Shown here in pieces: positions 35,801-50,800 of a stretch of 64,000 nucleotides of DNA. The position numbers and the translations under genes are program-made. The notes beneath the pieces were generated by a model. That model made no database searches, was not told where the DNA came from, and worked only from the letters and a program-made list of their open reading frames with translations. Where the stretch lies: the NCBI RefSeq assembly GCF_004210375.1, contig NC_134830.1:10354001-10418000 (forward strand), given 5' to 3'. Origin of the DNA: Tachypleus tridentatus (taxonomy: Eukaryota > Arthropoda > Merostomata > Xiphosura > Limulidae). Every line of letters begins with the position of its first letter. Positions within the stretch are counted from its first letter, which is position 1.

Positions 35801-38800
35801 TTCACAGAACCCAGAGTTATTTTGAGGTTGTCAGATTTTGCTGAACAAAAGTGTATCTTAAGAAAAACAATTGTGGAGCTAAATACAATCCATTAGATGT
35901 ATTATGATTCTGTCTCTGTAAATATATATATGCTGAATTTTCTTTCTTTTTATAATAATTGTTTTTGTTTTTTTAAGTTTGGCCAATCTCATTATTTCAC
36001 ACACACACAAGGAAAACTTAGTTAAGTATTAGACTCAGGTTCCTCTTTAGAAGTCTGAATGGCTGACATTTATTGGTAAATCAGTTTTTACTTGAAAATG
36101 CCACATGCTTACAATCTTTGTCACACAAATAACAGGTAACAATCATACAAAAAGATTGGTAAAACAAGATTTCTCTTTAGCATATGCATATTGGCTCCCA
36201 GTTTGCCCCTGAAGAAGAAAGGTCCACCTTTTGAAAGTGCTCAGGTACAAATATGCCAACCATTATGATTTGAGCGTAATCATTATGATTTTGGTGTATA
36301 CATTATGACTATATGCTCATACAGACAAATATTACGACTTGTTGCAACTCCCAAATTATTATATATTATATAGGCCTGTATAATAAAGTGATAAATTGTT
36401 CCCCCAGGGCTTGAAAGGGGTGAAAAAAAATTTCCAGTGAGATATAAATAAATTTTGATAATAAATAAAAGACATAGTCCAAATGGCTACTTGCAATAAT
36501 CATGTTTGTGCTTGAAATAATAAAAAATATTTGTATCTCTGATGTCTACCAATAGTTTAAGTGCGGTGCTTCTCCATACTGGGTACGTAGGGAAATCCAT
36601 AGTTACATCATCAGTGCTTGTCAGCCAATCAGCTCTTGTGTAGATGGGTATTTCTCGTTTTCTAAGCGGCATAGAAACATCAATGTGATCATTCACAAGA
36701 TGGAAAAAAAGAGGCCTCGTTCACCAGATTGTCTTGTTTCTGGCAAATCTAAAAGGACTAAAATTGTGAAAGAGCTCAGTCTACAATCATTACACTCAGT
36801 CATTTGAAATATTTGGCATCTTTGCAGGTTATAGGGTTTGTATTTCATCTCCATGAAATCTCTTGTTATAACTGAAACAAACAATTCTTTTACAGTTTGA
36901 CATTTAAAGTTACAAATGACTGTTGGTGGACAGAATTAAAAAAAAGAAGTTAAGAATTGTGGTTCAAGCGACTTTTGGAAGAGTCAGATACAGCATTCAC
37001 ATGTACCTGCACAAATGACACCAGTTGGGTAAATTTTGGAAAAATAACATGATATCTTGTAGCCACAATCTGAAACTTTCAACAGCAATTAGTGTATTGT
37101 CTTAATTGTAGATTATTTCCCTAAATGGGTTAAGGCAGCCAATATAACAAATTAGGAAGTGTTAACAGTTGCAAATGTTGTAGATGCTTAGTTTGTTTTT
37201 GATTTTGAGACTTCTGTTTCATATCATAGACCCAAGAAATTCACTTGACCTCCATTACTTTAAGCATTTATATAAGCATCTTTAGGCTTATATGTAAGCT
37301 TCAGTTCAGTGAAAGGTGCACTATGGCTTGTTATCCTCAATTGAATTGTCTCTATTTGAAATTTAATTAAACAAGCTATGTTATTAATTTTGTGCCCGGT
37401 AATAAATGAGATTAAAATGTATATCTAGACGTTGTTTTACGTAACAGTACAAAAGGTGTAGTAAACAAGGCAGCACTGAATTCACTGCAAAGTATTGTAC
37501 GATTGGTTGTAAAGCAGAGATACCTCTTGTTTAAATAGCTGCTTTACTACCATGATCAAGCTACAGAGCAATGTTTTTTCATTCAGGACACTTAAAAGAG
37601 ATTATTTTTAGCTTTTGGAGTAGAAGAAACCAACCAAAAGAAATATTGTGACAATAAATATGATGGTAGTTTTTTATACTTTAGGAGATTATTTGTAGAA
37701 GAACCTTGAAAAAAACCCATAACACAGTGTTTTGGGAAGGAACTGCTGTTAGTGAACAAGTTATCTTATGCTAGTTTTATGACGAGAATATTTAGGGTAG
37801 GAATTTCTAAACTTTCTCAATCTATGATCCACATGAGTAGCAAGCCAGTGTTTTTTGTTACTCATGCTTAACTGGGGGAGGGTTGAGTTCTGTTTTTTCT
37901 GAAAAGTGTACTAATGTTCATATATTTTGTTGTTTTTTGTATAAAGTATTTTAGGATCTTTATCATGTAAATAATCTTAGAATAAAAATGTATTTGTCTT
38001 TCTGCTATCCCAACAACTATCTATTGAAGTCTACTAGTTGGTCCTGACCCACAATTTGGGAAACTCTGGTTTAGGGAATATAAACTTTAAAGACATTAAA
38101 AGACTTGTTTGTCCATTTAGCCCATTCCAACCAATAAGAAAAACAAACAACAGCTCTTATCATCCAATTTTTCAAGTCTTCTCTTAAATAAATATACATG
38201 GGCCCAGTGTTTTGAATCAACTTTGTATTAGAGAAGGAATATTGATTGTAATTTCTGGTAACATTTATAAACATATGTGACAAGCTCCTAGTAAAATTTA
38301 CAAGTATGTTGTATACAAAATGTCAAATGAGTTACAAAGGTATTTGTACTTAATATATCTCTAAGAAATCACAAAATCTGTTTAACTCATGATCTGACAA
38401 GTCAGAGTGCAAGATGGTGTTCACTTAGAGAATAAAAATACATTTGTTCATTATACACTTTGCATATTTCATTTGCACAAAATGAATTATTGATAACTTT
38501 AACATTATCAATATACATGGTAGTGTGCCAAGCTCCAAAAACAACTTGCAGGACAAATTATGTATTATTAACTCGAGTGATAGTTTAGTAATTTTTCACT
38601 TTCTGTGATTCAGGCTGATAGTCCAAATTATTACATATATTCAATGGATGTGCTTTACTGGACTTTTAATTCACATATCCAATTTCAAGGCAGTTTATTA
38701 AGAAATACACGAGATGTAAAAGCTCCAGTTTTGGTTGAATTTGTTTCTTTATTTTTGCATTGAATGTATGGAAACTTTATTTGATGGAAAAAAGATACAT

Positions 38801-41800
38801 AACTTTTATTAATTTTTTTTAACTTTACAACTTACAATTAGAATTCAAATTTGGAAAACTACTAATGATGTGAAAAGTTTTTAAACAAAAGCCACTCAAA
38901 TTTGACCAAATTTTTTGTGTACAATTATAAAAAAAAGTCTTGCTATTGGTCTGAAAGTTTTACTACAACTTCACTTAAGAACAAATATGGACCATTTTTA
39001 GTGTTTTTTTTGCCATTCAACTTAAAGACAATTAATTTAGAGCAGCAAAAACATGGGGTGCAAAGACATGCATATACATAAGTATTGGTTAGGCCAAGCA
39101 AACCAGATTAGTGGTTTCTAGCTTAATTTGTCAAAAGATTCAAAAGATTAGTCATTATTCAATGCCAATTTTTTAAACACAAATTTTTTGAATTTTATGA
39201 AATTCAATTAAAGAGTATTTGGTGTTGTGATATTAGTTTAAGCAATTAGTGTAAACAGTGATGCTTGATATTGCTGTACTGAGTGCATACAGGTGTTGGC
39301 AAGAAACTATTAATCTAGGTTCCATGGTGTTTACTATAGAGGAAGGTATTAACATTGTTTTAGAGAGAAGAACTACCACCATATATTGTAAAGAATCTTG
39401 TTGATTCTGTAAAGTATAGGTTTGTTTTGAATAATAGAGTTGTGATTCTGAAACTAATGTTGGTTACTACCGAGTGTCACTTTTTTACTTGCTGTGGTTT
39501 GTTGATGTGTATTGATAAAAAGTCATGATATCTAATCAAAAATACCTTTGGTGTGAAAAAAAGATGTGCCCTCCCAAAAAAAAAGAATAAAAAAGGATTG
39601 AATTTTCAATTTAAAGGAATTAACTCAAAATTGGCTGCATAACTGGTAGCTATACTTGTAGTATTGATAAGAATTTCACAGCAAATAGTCATTTGTTAGT
39701 TGACTAGGCTGCATATTTTTTTTCCACCTGCAAATATACTACAAATTGAACATAAACTAGGCCTAGCTAACTAATGAATGAATATTTGCTGTAAAATTAT
39801 TATCAACGCTATAGAATAGCTTTAAGTTGCACGTTCATTACTTTTGCCACTTTTTTTGTTCATACCTAAGGTGTTTTTGATTATACACGATAATATCATG
39901 TTAAATGGCACTCAAAGCTCATGACTTGCACACTTTGACCTCCACCTGTGAACATAAGGTTAAGGTTCCTTAAATGTATTGCATCTACCGCATCTGAAAA
40001 TAACCCGTTTCTATCCTACCAAAATTTATATTTGTGTTCCGTAGTATTATCATTCTCACCACTGAGTGTGAAAAAAAAGTTACATCAACATTTTCAATTC
40101 TCTCAACAGTTTTAAACACCCCAACTTTATCTCCTGTAACTCTTATTTTTTTAGTACAAAATATTTTCAGGAATGTTAACCTCTCCTGAATGATTTCATT
40201 CCAGGTACCAGCTTTGTATCCCTTACCAACAATTCAATGTCTTTCCTAAGATAAAGATTCCAAGAATGAATAAATGTGGTCTGACTAGTGACCTCTATAA
40301 TAAAATTATAACCTAATTAGAATTGTATTCAGTATTTATGTTGATACAACCTTTATATCTGACTGGTAGCAACTGATCAGAAGAAGAAGAATGTTTTCAT
40401 GTGTAACAGTTGTAATGTTATTGTCATCAAAAGCATATTATAATTCAACTTGTAACATCTATGCATGACCCTGTATTTATTATTATTAAAAGCCATCTAC
40501 AATTTATGAACCAATTCCTCCAAATTATCTTTTTTGTAAAGCAGCAGTTACAGCTATCAAGATTCAGTACTTTAATATCATGTAGTAATTGTATGATACA
40601 TTTTTGGTTATATATCATGTAGTAATTGTGTGATACATTTTTGGTTATATGTCATGTAGTAATTGTGTGATACATTTTTGGGTACAGTCTTATCATTTTG
40701 GTACATCTCAGGATTTATTCTCTAAAGGAACAATCTTTTGACTGAATAAATAATTCTTCAAAAGTGAAAAGGGTGATGGAAGTATTCTATATTCCCCCAA
40801 GAGCTACAGTAGTGTGTTGAGTAGAAAGAGTTTCAAGAAACAGAGAAAAAAGATCCTATCTTTTGGCTGACATTGTGTTTAATGAAGGTGACAGGGCAGA
40901 TGAACTTGAAGAAGTAAATATTAACGATTACTCAGAAATAGATCTGATCTTTGATCAGTGTATGTTAGAAAGAGAAGCACAATTATTACATCTCAAAGAG
41001 CATGTTGGCTTTCACAAGTGAATGTTTTATGTAAGTTTTGTTATGTTGTAATTTATTTTGAATGAACTGTTTTCGCAAAAATGAAATGAGAAGGGTTTTT
41101 ATAATATGGGTGGTAATAATATAAGAAATAATAGGTATGCTGTCATCCTTGTCAAATTGTATCTATTCATGCATTAATTACCCTGTAGGCATTACTGTTT
41201 CCTGTACTCAACAGCATCTTCATGTTGTACAAATGAAGAAAGAAAGATAGTAGTTAATGTAGCTCTGTAGAAGGATAATATCAGGAGTGTTTTGGGATAT
41301 TTTAAGTAAATGACTGAATTATATGGGTTTCAGGATTCCAATAAAACAAATCAATAGCCAGTAGTTTCTCAGTGAGGTTGGCTTGGAATGTTAGGTTACT
41401 CCACATGGTCATCTTACTGGGAAAGTATACATACGTATTGATAGTTATAAAGGTATCATAAATACTGTGAAACTTAGTGTAGAATTAAGAATAGGCCTGC
41501 TTACAGTTGATGGTCATGCTAGAGAAGTACTCTATCCATTTATAAAATACAGCATGATGGTCATGCTAGTGTAGTACTTGATCCATTTATAAAATACAGC
41601 ATGATGGTCATGCTAGAGTAGTACTCTATCCATTTATAAAATACAGCATGATGGTCATGCTAGAGAAGTACTCTATCCATTTATAAAATACAGCATGATG
41701 GTCATGCTAGAGAAGTACTCTATCCATTTATAAAATAACAAGCTGTAACAGTCTGAATGTGTTGCAAGGCTCTTGGTGAAAGTGTAAATTATCAAATTTA

Positions 41801-44800
41801 TTTGAAGTAGTAGTTTAGTTATTATTGTCACTATTGGTAATTGTGATTTAAACATATTCAAAACTTTAAATTAATATAGTAATTCTAAACTAGTCATTGA
41901 ACTTTTATATACCTTTGTAAAATGTAAATTATAGATAATATCACTGTTAATGTAAACAGTTGAAAATATTTTGTTCGGCCATGAAATAATAAAGAACATA
42001 TATCATTATTTATTAATTGAAATGCATAATTTAACTCTGTATCTGTAGGATTAAGCTAATTATTTAAGTTTAACCTATTGTTTCTGTATCTGTAGGATTA
42101 AGCTAATTATTTAAGTTTAACCTATTGTTTCTGTATCTGTAGGATTAAGCTTATTATTTAAGTTTAACCTATTGTTTCTGTATCTGTAGGATTAAGCTAA
42201 TTATTTAAGTTTAACCTATTGTTTCTGTATCTGTAGGATTAAGCTTATTATTTAAGTTTAAACTATTGTTTCTGTTACTTAATAAATGTACACTATTTCA
42301 AGTTCTTTATTAGTAGATATTAGTAGAAACTGTTGATCTTGTATTTTCAGTATTCTAGAAGTTAATCAAATGAAATATGAAACATTTTAAAGTACTGCAG
42401 CTTAATTTGAATTACAACCACTTTTAGTTCATCTGTTACAAGAAATAACTTGGTTTTTGCTTTTACAGTTCTTAGTGACTGAAAAGACTGCTAGTGAAAA
42501 GTATTAGCATTGGAATGTGAAAGTTGGAAGTGTTTCATTAATTAAGGGTTATAACTTAAAGTTTTGGAAGTTTAGAATTAAATGTATTTTTCATAAGATT
42601 GCTTCTTTGCTATATGTATATACATTTTTATAACTGTTTATCTGATAATGAGGTATTTTGTTTGTTTAAATTTATTTGTATTTATTTGTGAATTCATAGA
42701 CCTTAACTTAATTGAATGGGATTATTTCAGTGAGTGCATAGCGATCATAAATATGATGTCACCTTGTTTCTTTTCATTTTATTATAAAAAATAATTTGAG
42801 TTAATTAGGCCTATATCTTGTTATTTTTTATTATCTATAGATTGACAGCAACAATGTAAAGTTTGTTTTACAAGATGGTACTGAAGTATCAGATGATGAT
42901 TTTCTGCAGACTCGATCAAATTATACCTGTTTAACAGTGCTGACAGAAGGGGAACTTCACACTTGTAAGTTGTTGTTTTTCATGTCCCCATATATACATA
43001 CTTTGTTTTTGTGTATATATGTTATGTATATGTGTAATTGCAGTTCTTACTGTGTATATATATGAACTACGTAAGTGTTTTTTCTACAAGTTTACATAAG
43101 TGCAGCAAAATATGAAAAGGAATCTATATTTATACCTAATTAAGAAATACTTATGAAAACTGCATAATAACAACAGAGCTAACTTTCATTTGCTATGCTG
43201 TGTTGCCTTCTCCAAATTGCAATCTAGGTGGAAGAAGTAATATAAGTATAGAACAGGTCAAGTTAAGAGACACTATCATCAAACTATATTTGGTAGAATG
43301 AAGATGGTGCTTGTCATTCAAAATGAATTATTTAAAAGGTATGACAAGTTATCATTCACCCTTCTTATCAGGAATAGGAGATGATGTTTTGAAGACGACA
43401 CTTTGTCAATACTATTATTAAGTATGAATATTTTATTTATTTTTCACAATCACAACTTAACACAATTCAGACATAAAACCAAGAAAGAGTTTGGATAACA
43501 TCTGTACTTATTGAAAATATGAAATAAAACTTGTTTTTGTAAGCTGTAGTTGATTTAAAGTTAAAGCAGTTTGATTTAGTTTGAGATTGTTTCTGTTGTG
43601 TTATAAGATGGTATTGTGTGATGGCCATTGTCTTAACTAAGGTGTAATTTTTGTTTTTTTCAAAATTAATGTTTTTTCAGAGTCATCAGTTTGAACTCTA
43701 TGGTTTGCTCAAGTAATACTAATTTTCTTTGTTTATAAGGCATGTAACATGTGTATTAGCTAATTGTAAACTTAACTTTTTTCCAGGAAAGATAACATAT
43801 GATATGCAGAAATATCAGGCTTTTGCATATGAAATGTCAAATTTTGTGTGCAAATTTAAAATTTGAGTTTTATGACTGAAAGAGAAGTATTATTGTAAAT
43901 TTGCCACAGTAATATAGTATATTGTCTGGTTCATTTCAAATTAACTTTATTTTCCTTATTTCAGAAACTAAATCATATTTATATTGATTGTTGTTACCAT
44001 GGATAAAATTTCTGTTCTTGTAATTTTCTTGTATGAATTCAAGCTTGTTCATAGTGTGATAGAAGCAGATCATAATATCAATCATGAACACACAGCACAG
44101 CATTAGTTTAAGAGATTTCACTCTGTGGACTCAAACTTTCAAAATGAACCTCAGGGCTGCCCTCAGACACCCATTAATGAGGAGAAGATTTGATGGTTTT
44201 ATTTGGATCAGATACCCAACAGAACATGAGAAAACTTCCTGATAAACATAATGTTCCTTATACAACAGTTTCCTGATATCTGGAAGCAATTATTAAAATG
44301 AAGAATCTGAATAAATGGGAACCTCACAAATAACTGAAAAACACCAAACAAGACAAAATTTGTTTCTCATTCTTTGCCCACAACAAAAACTACCTGTTTC
44401 TCGAAAAAATTGTCATCTGTGATGAAAAATAGATTCTTTACAACTATCAACAACAATCTGAACAGTGACTTCTTTATTAAGAAGCTTCAAAACATATGCT
44501 AAAACCAGCTCTGCACCTTAAGAAGCTAATGGCCAGTGTTTGGTGTTTTTCAGGAGGTGTGATTTGTTATTCATTTGTAAACCCACAAGAAACAATCACA
44601 GCAGAGAAATACTGTTTTGAACTTGAAATTATGCATTACAAATTGTCACATAAACATTCATTGATAGTCATTTGCAATAGACCCATACTGCTTCATGACG
44701 GTGCTTGACCTCACATGCTACTGTCCAAAAACTAAATGCACTTCAGTATAAAACTTTACCTCATCCACCATATTGACACAATCTTTCCCCTATGGATCAT

Positions 44801-47800
44801 CCATCTCTAAACATATGAAATTTATTTTTAAAGGAAAAAAATTTGCAAATCAAAGGCCAATTGAAATAGTTTTTACAGACTTCATTGCATCTAAGAACGT
44901 TCAGTTCTTTAAAGGTGACATTTATAAACTTACAACTCATTGACAGAAGTGTATTGAGTCTAAAAAGCTTATTTTGATTTAGTAAATTAAACAACAAAAA
45001 GACATACATGTTTCCTATTTTCTTTTAAAATTCCAACATTTTAATTGCAACAGCCTGATAGAAAGCTATCATTCCTGTTGACAAATTGGATAAAAATTCA
45101 AGGATAGAACTGAGAAATGAGTGATGTTTGCTAAATGTTTAATTGATGAGCTTTAAATGATTATATTCAATCAACTCGTTCATGATGGGTCACAGGTAAA
45201 AGGTCGTGCCATCATGTTTTTTGACTTGCAATCAAAATCTTATTGAAGTACTATTTTATGAATTTATGTCAGTAAGTTTGGAATCAGACTGTTAGATTAT
45301 AATTCAAACTTTAATATTATATATGAGTTAATTTCTTAATTTAAAAGTAAATATTAAAAGAACACATCCAAGTGTAGATTTAAATGAGCCACATGGTATG
45401 TTTAATACAGCACTGTTTGTAATGTTAAAATACTAACTCTGTAGTTTCATACAAATTGGGATCTCAGATTACTAATATTATGAAGTTAGAATATAAAATA
45501 AGAACCTCGTATCTTTTTTATTTTGTTGACATTTTGGTTATGTACTGAATCAAACACAGTGGCCACATTCACCTCTTTCTATTTACTATATGCAAAGTTT
45601 TTTTTAAATACATACAACAAACCTTCTGCATCCCCATGCTATTAGAATAAAAGATTCCAATATGTCTCATGCAAATCAACATGTGTCATCTCTCCTGTAA
45701 TAGGAGAGTACCACCATCATGTGAACTGTGACTCCTTCATGTGCCAATACCAGATCATCAATTATTGTTTGGCAATACTTGAGTTCAGACATCTTTCTTT
45801 TGTTCCAGTTCTGCTACAGAGTGGTTTACCTTAGTTTAACTTGCACTTTATTACATTTATGGTCAAGAAATTTCTACCTTTGTCTTGAAAGCACTTATTT
45901 GTATTTTGCCACCAAATCTTTCACTTGTTTATTTGATGTCAAGCATGAATTCCAAGGTTAGCATTACCACTTTGAGTTTATCTCATTCATCTGATGCATA
46001 CTTCAGGCCATGGGAATGGGTGACCTGTCAGGAATTTATCAGCATTTATTCACAAGGAAATTGAGTGTTATATTGGACTATCTTTGTCTCCTCCTGTTGT
46101 CCCTCTCTACCAAAGCCTTTCTATCCTGTCCATGGTGACTAGGCTTTCAATCTTTTGTCCTTCCCTCTCTGAGTTTGACATGCTTTACCCAAACTTACTT
46201 GAAGATTCTGTTTGGCTTTTATCAGCTTTCTCACATTTTATTTCTTAGGTATGTGATGTTTTTATTTAGTGCTACTGTTTCTTATGACCAAAGTGCTTTT
46301 TTTTTACATGATTCTGCCTTTAATTTTTATTCAGTTTTTCCCCATCCCCTGATATTTGGGTTCACACTGAGTGTTTTGTCTTCCAGTTGAGTTGGAACAT
46401 AAGTCTCATTCCCCATGGGCTTCAAATTAGTCTGCTCTCTCCTATTCTGGGGTGGACTGTCATTACTCTGCTTGCATGGGGAGCAGGTACCAAATCTCCT
46501 GTTTGCTTAATAGAAGTCCAATATTTCTATTTTCATCTTATCATGATGACTATGTTACGGTTCATTTTCTCAATACAACCTCCTGTCTGAGACTCTTCAA
46601 GGGAACCCTGAGTGTTTTTTCTTGGGGCATCTTCCTCTGTTAGCCTCTGTCATCCTCAGCTCTGACCCTGCAAATGTAGTTTCTTTGTTGTTGTGACCTC
46701 TTGGGTTGTGATGACATGTTGTCACAGACCCATTTCCTGGCTTCATATCTGTAGGGCCTTTGTAGGGCCCTATTTTTGAGACATTATGTGCTTGACACAG
46801 TTTTGTAGCCTAGAGTTGCTTCAGTCCAACAACAGCCCACCACTTCTCTTAGGTGGCCCATTTGTTCCAGTTGGAATTGAGCATTAGATTTGTTTCTCCT
46901 GACCTTCCTCTTCTTAGCTATTGCCAGTTTCTTCTTCCAATGGTGCCACTGTTTGTCATTTTTCATGATGACCTATGGTGCACCAGAAACAGTTCTGGTG
47001 GGTTCAGGTCCAATGGAAGCTTGTCTGATGGACTTCATTCATCAGTGTAACCCTTTCACGTCTTATGTTTGAGTCACCAAGTATTATCAGAAGGTTTTGT
47101 CATTCAATTTCTTACTTCTCCCTTAACAAGCATGTCTGCTTCCTCTCTTCCTCCTCAGAATCCTTTGTTTTACAAATGTCCTTCTGAGTCAATACAAAAT
47201 GTCCTTTCACAACAGGGTATCAAACCTGCCACATGCAGTTTGAGAAGGGATTACTCTTACCTGTTTGTGGTTCCCCAAAAGACCAGAGACTGGTTGCTGT
47301 TTATTGACCTGTTTTGTCCCTCTCAATACTTTAACACCCCATGATTCACTATGGAATTGAAGGGCTTTTCCTCTGGGTCTTTGCATAATCAAGATGAACA
47401 TTTTCAATACTTTTGTGCATCTTCCCACCTCAGAACATTCTCATCTTTATTTTCAGTTTGTCTATTGTAGGGTAGTATAACAATTTTATGCCCTACCCTT
47501 TGGTCTGGCATTGGTGATGTATTTCGTTTTTTTCTGGGTGGTGTGAATATTCCATCTATAGCTTCATGCCCTATATATGCACTTTCATTTTTACATGGAT
47601 GAATGACTTCTTCCCACTCATTCTGAACAAGAGTCATCCTGTAGATACTCAGTACATTCTCAAGATTTTTTAATTGGCAGATTGGTCAGATTGGAGAATT
47701 CCTTCCTTCATCCTACCTGGTACCTCATTCATATTAATATTTTTTTCAACATCCATTACAGTTGGCCCAACTTTCTTCTCTCTGGCTTTGTTCTATGGAA

Positions 47801-50800
47801 CTGGCTGTTTGGAATGCCGAATCTGCTCCTTCACTTTATTGCTGTTGGGGATGTGACTTTTAATGACTCCTCTCATACCGATCAGTTGGACTCATGATCC
47901 TTTCAGTGGGCTCTTCATAATCAATTGAACCTTGCTTGGGATCCTGTTTATTCTCCCATCACCCTTCTTTCCTACATTATGGATGATCTATGATGGTGGT
48001 TAGATAAGGCTAATATTTTGGTGGGCATCCAGCTTCCTCCTCTGTGGCCAGATTTACACCTGTTCATGGATACATTCTTTCAGAGCTTGGGTTTGGGTAT
48101 CAAGATCCCTGGGTTTTTTCACCTTGTATCTTCTCTTTTAGGTCCACTATCATCATATGTGTTTGATGGCATATTATGTACTGTGTGCTTTCAACCTCGT
48201 GGTAGATAATCTTTCCTTACCAGACAAGGCTCACCTAATGGAGTGGCCCCTTACATAATATGATTTCGAATAGCCTAAAACTGAGTTAAATTCAAATTTA
48301 TATTAAGAGTGAATTAAATGTTGATATGTATTAAATTTACGATATTTGCCAACAAGATTGATACACATAATTTCTTTCTCAATACAAATATATTTTAATA
48401 TACAAATAATACAATTTATAATGATTATTACAAATAATGATTCACATATGAAAGTTTTACAAACATTATTGAGTCTTCTACTTGGTCTCATACTGTATAT
48501 TTTAGTGATGATTCACAATAAGCGAATTACTTCTGAGTTCACAATGATACAGTACATTTAATGTGGAACTAGCTACCTCTTTGCTGATCACATCTATATA
48601 ATGTCTTTGTAAAGATATTAATGTTCGATATTAATTCACTGATGTTAAATGGTTTGTAATGTTCGGAACCTATAAATGTTTCTGGTCAACATTTGAAGTT
48701 CCCAACTGATAAGCATAAATAATAGTTGTAGCCTCTAAGGTTTATAGTATACCAGCTGTAACAAATCAATAATACATACCCTTTCTTGGTGCATTGCATT
48801 GGTTGCCTTTTATAAATGTTAAACAAGGTTTTAGAAATTTTAGCTTGTACAACAATATTGGGATTTACCTACATACACTGCTGGCCAAAATCTTAAGGCC
48901 AATGGGCATAAAGAAAAAATATGCATTTTGCATTGTTAGACTCAACCACTTATTTGAGTAGAGCTTTGAAAGATGAAAATAAGAAAAGGGAAAATTAAAA
49001 ATAAAACATTTTTAGCATTTAATAGGGAAAATGCAAACACTGTGAAATTAACCTAAATACTAGCTGGTCAAAAGTTTAAGACCATACTGAAACGAAGCGT
49101 TAATCAGTAAACACGTAATGAAAATTAGTCATTTGTGTTCAAGCATTAGCATTGTCAACATCTTTCACTGACATCTGTGTTACCTTGGGTAAAAACATGG
49201 CAAAGGCTAAAAAGTTGACAGAGTTTGAATGTGGCAGAATTGTCAAACTGCAAAAGCAAGATCTTTCCCAACCTGCCATCGCTGGTGAGATTGAGCATAG
49301 TAAAACTGCTGTTGCAAATTTCTTAAAAGACCCTTAGGAATATGAAATGAGAATTTCAAGTGGTTGGCTACATTAGTATGTTGGAGAGGGCATCCTTATT
49401 GACTGAAGGCCCTCACTTGTGTGGAAATGACTGGATCTTTCAGCAGGACAATGCTACAATGCACAATGCCCACAGGACAAAGGACTTTTTCATGGCAAAT
49501 AACGTGATTCTTTTGGACCATCCAGAGTGTTTGCCTGAACTGAACCCCACTGAAAATGTGTGGGGGTGGATGGCGAGGGAAGTCTATAGAAATGGACGTC
49601 AATTCCAAACAGTTCATGATCTTAGTGAAGCCATCTTCACCACTTGGAATAACATTCCAGCCAGCCTTCTGCAAACGTTTATATCAACCATGCCAAAGCT
49701 GATGCTTGTAGTTATTTGCAATGACGGTCGTGCAACTTACTACTGAGACCTATTGTTGAGCGTTTCCTACCCTGTTTAAGAATTTTTTTTGTTATGGTCT
49801 TAAACTTTTGACCAACTAGTATTTAGGCTAATTTCATAGTGTTCACATTTTCTCTATTAAATGCTAAAAAAGTTTTTTATTTTTATTTTCTCTTTTCTTA
49901 TTTTCATCTTTCGAAGCTCTACTCAAATAAGTGGTTGAGTCTAACAGTGCAAAATGCATATTTTTTCTTTATGCTCATTGGCCTTAGGATTTTGGCCAGT
50001 AGTGTATCTAGAACATTGTTGATTCTTATGAAACTTCTGTGACTTTAGTGAATAGGCAGAAATTTCACAATAATGGTTTAACAGTATAAATTACATGCAT
50101 TTTAAATATATATTTGACATCCATCACAGTTGACTTTGCAATTTGTGGGGTTCCTATCATATTGACGCATTTGCCACCTCTCTCAATCACCAGTTACCTT
50201 TATTTTAGTCCCCTATTCATCATCCTTGAGATTTGTTTATAGATGTATTCAACCAATTTTGGTCAAACAAGTTCCCTTCTGTTTATCATCCTATCCCTTA
50301 CCCATATCACTGTATAAAGTCCTTCTGCTAATACTTTACTGGCCTGTTCAGTCATAATTTCCTCAGTTACTTTGGTTAAAATTGTTCCCTTTCATCCCTC
50401 TTCTGTTATTCCCCACCTGGGGGTACATCTGTTCTTCTCTCACACTGGACCCTCTTCTTTCTCAATGTGAAATTCTAGCTAATCTTTTGCTGAAAGGGTA
50501 GCACCACATCAAAAGTTATACTTTTCCTGAACTTATATTTGTATTTCCAATAGGTTCATCCCTCTATACACACTTCCCACTCTCCTTCTTACAATCATTC
50601 AGTGCTTACGTCTTCTGCCAAATTTCAAAGCAATGGTTCAGTAGTGGTGCATATATGGAGTTGCACATGTTATATAAGGGTGGTGATCTCCTGTTGGTGA
50701 AGAAATGATGCATGTTTATTTGCATGAGACCTGTTGAGATCTCTGATTCCAACAGCTGGGCAGGTTACAGAAGGCTTGTGACATGTGTTATGAAAGGTTG

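Larger units (their letters stand above)
26833..42840 (+). other. DFFB intron 1 (16 kb)
   Basis: Phase 0 intron between the two halves of CIDE-N, GTATGC...CTATAG. It holds LINE fragments (27452, 30833, 35022, 39935), a SINE (29685), an unrecognised ORF region (33698), the 72-bp hairpin insertion (34253), a gypsy integrase scrap (36960), a dispersed repeat (38295) and three minisatellites (40577, 41509, 42037). No extra exon is needed because the CIDE-N reading is continuous across it. Confidence 0.85.

Noticed and set aside
36487-36884. Two minus-strand ORFs (69 and 63 codons)
   Set aside because: They overlap only at the ends, have no known motif or splice support and sit in repeat-rich intron sequence.
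47404-47637. Minus-strand ORF of 77 codons (ends around TLVQNEWEEVIH)
   Set aside because: Complement of the DIRS RT region, which reads better on the plus strand.
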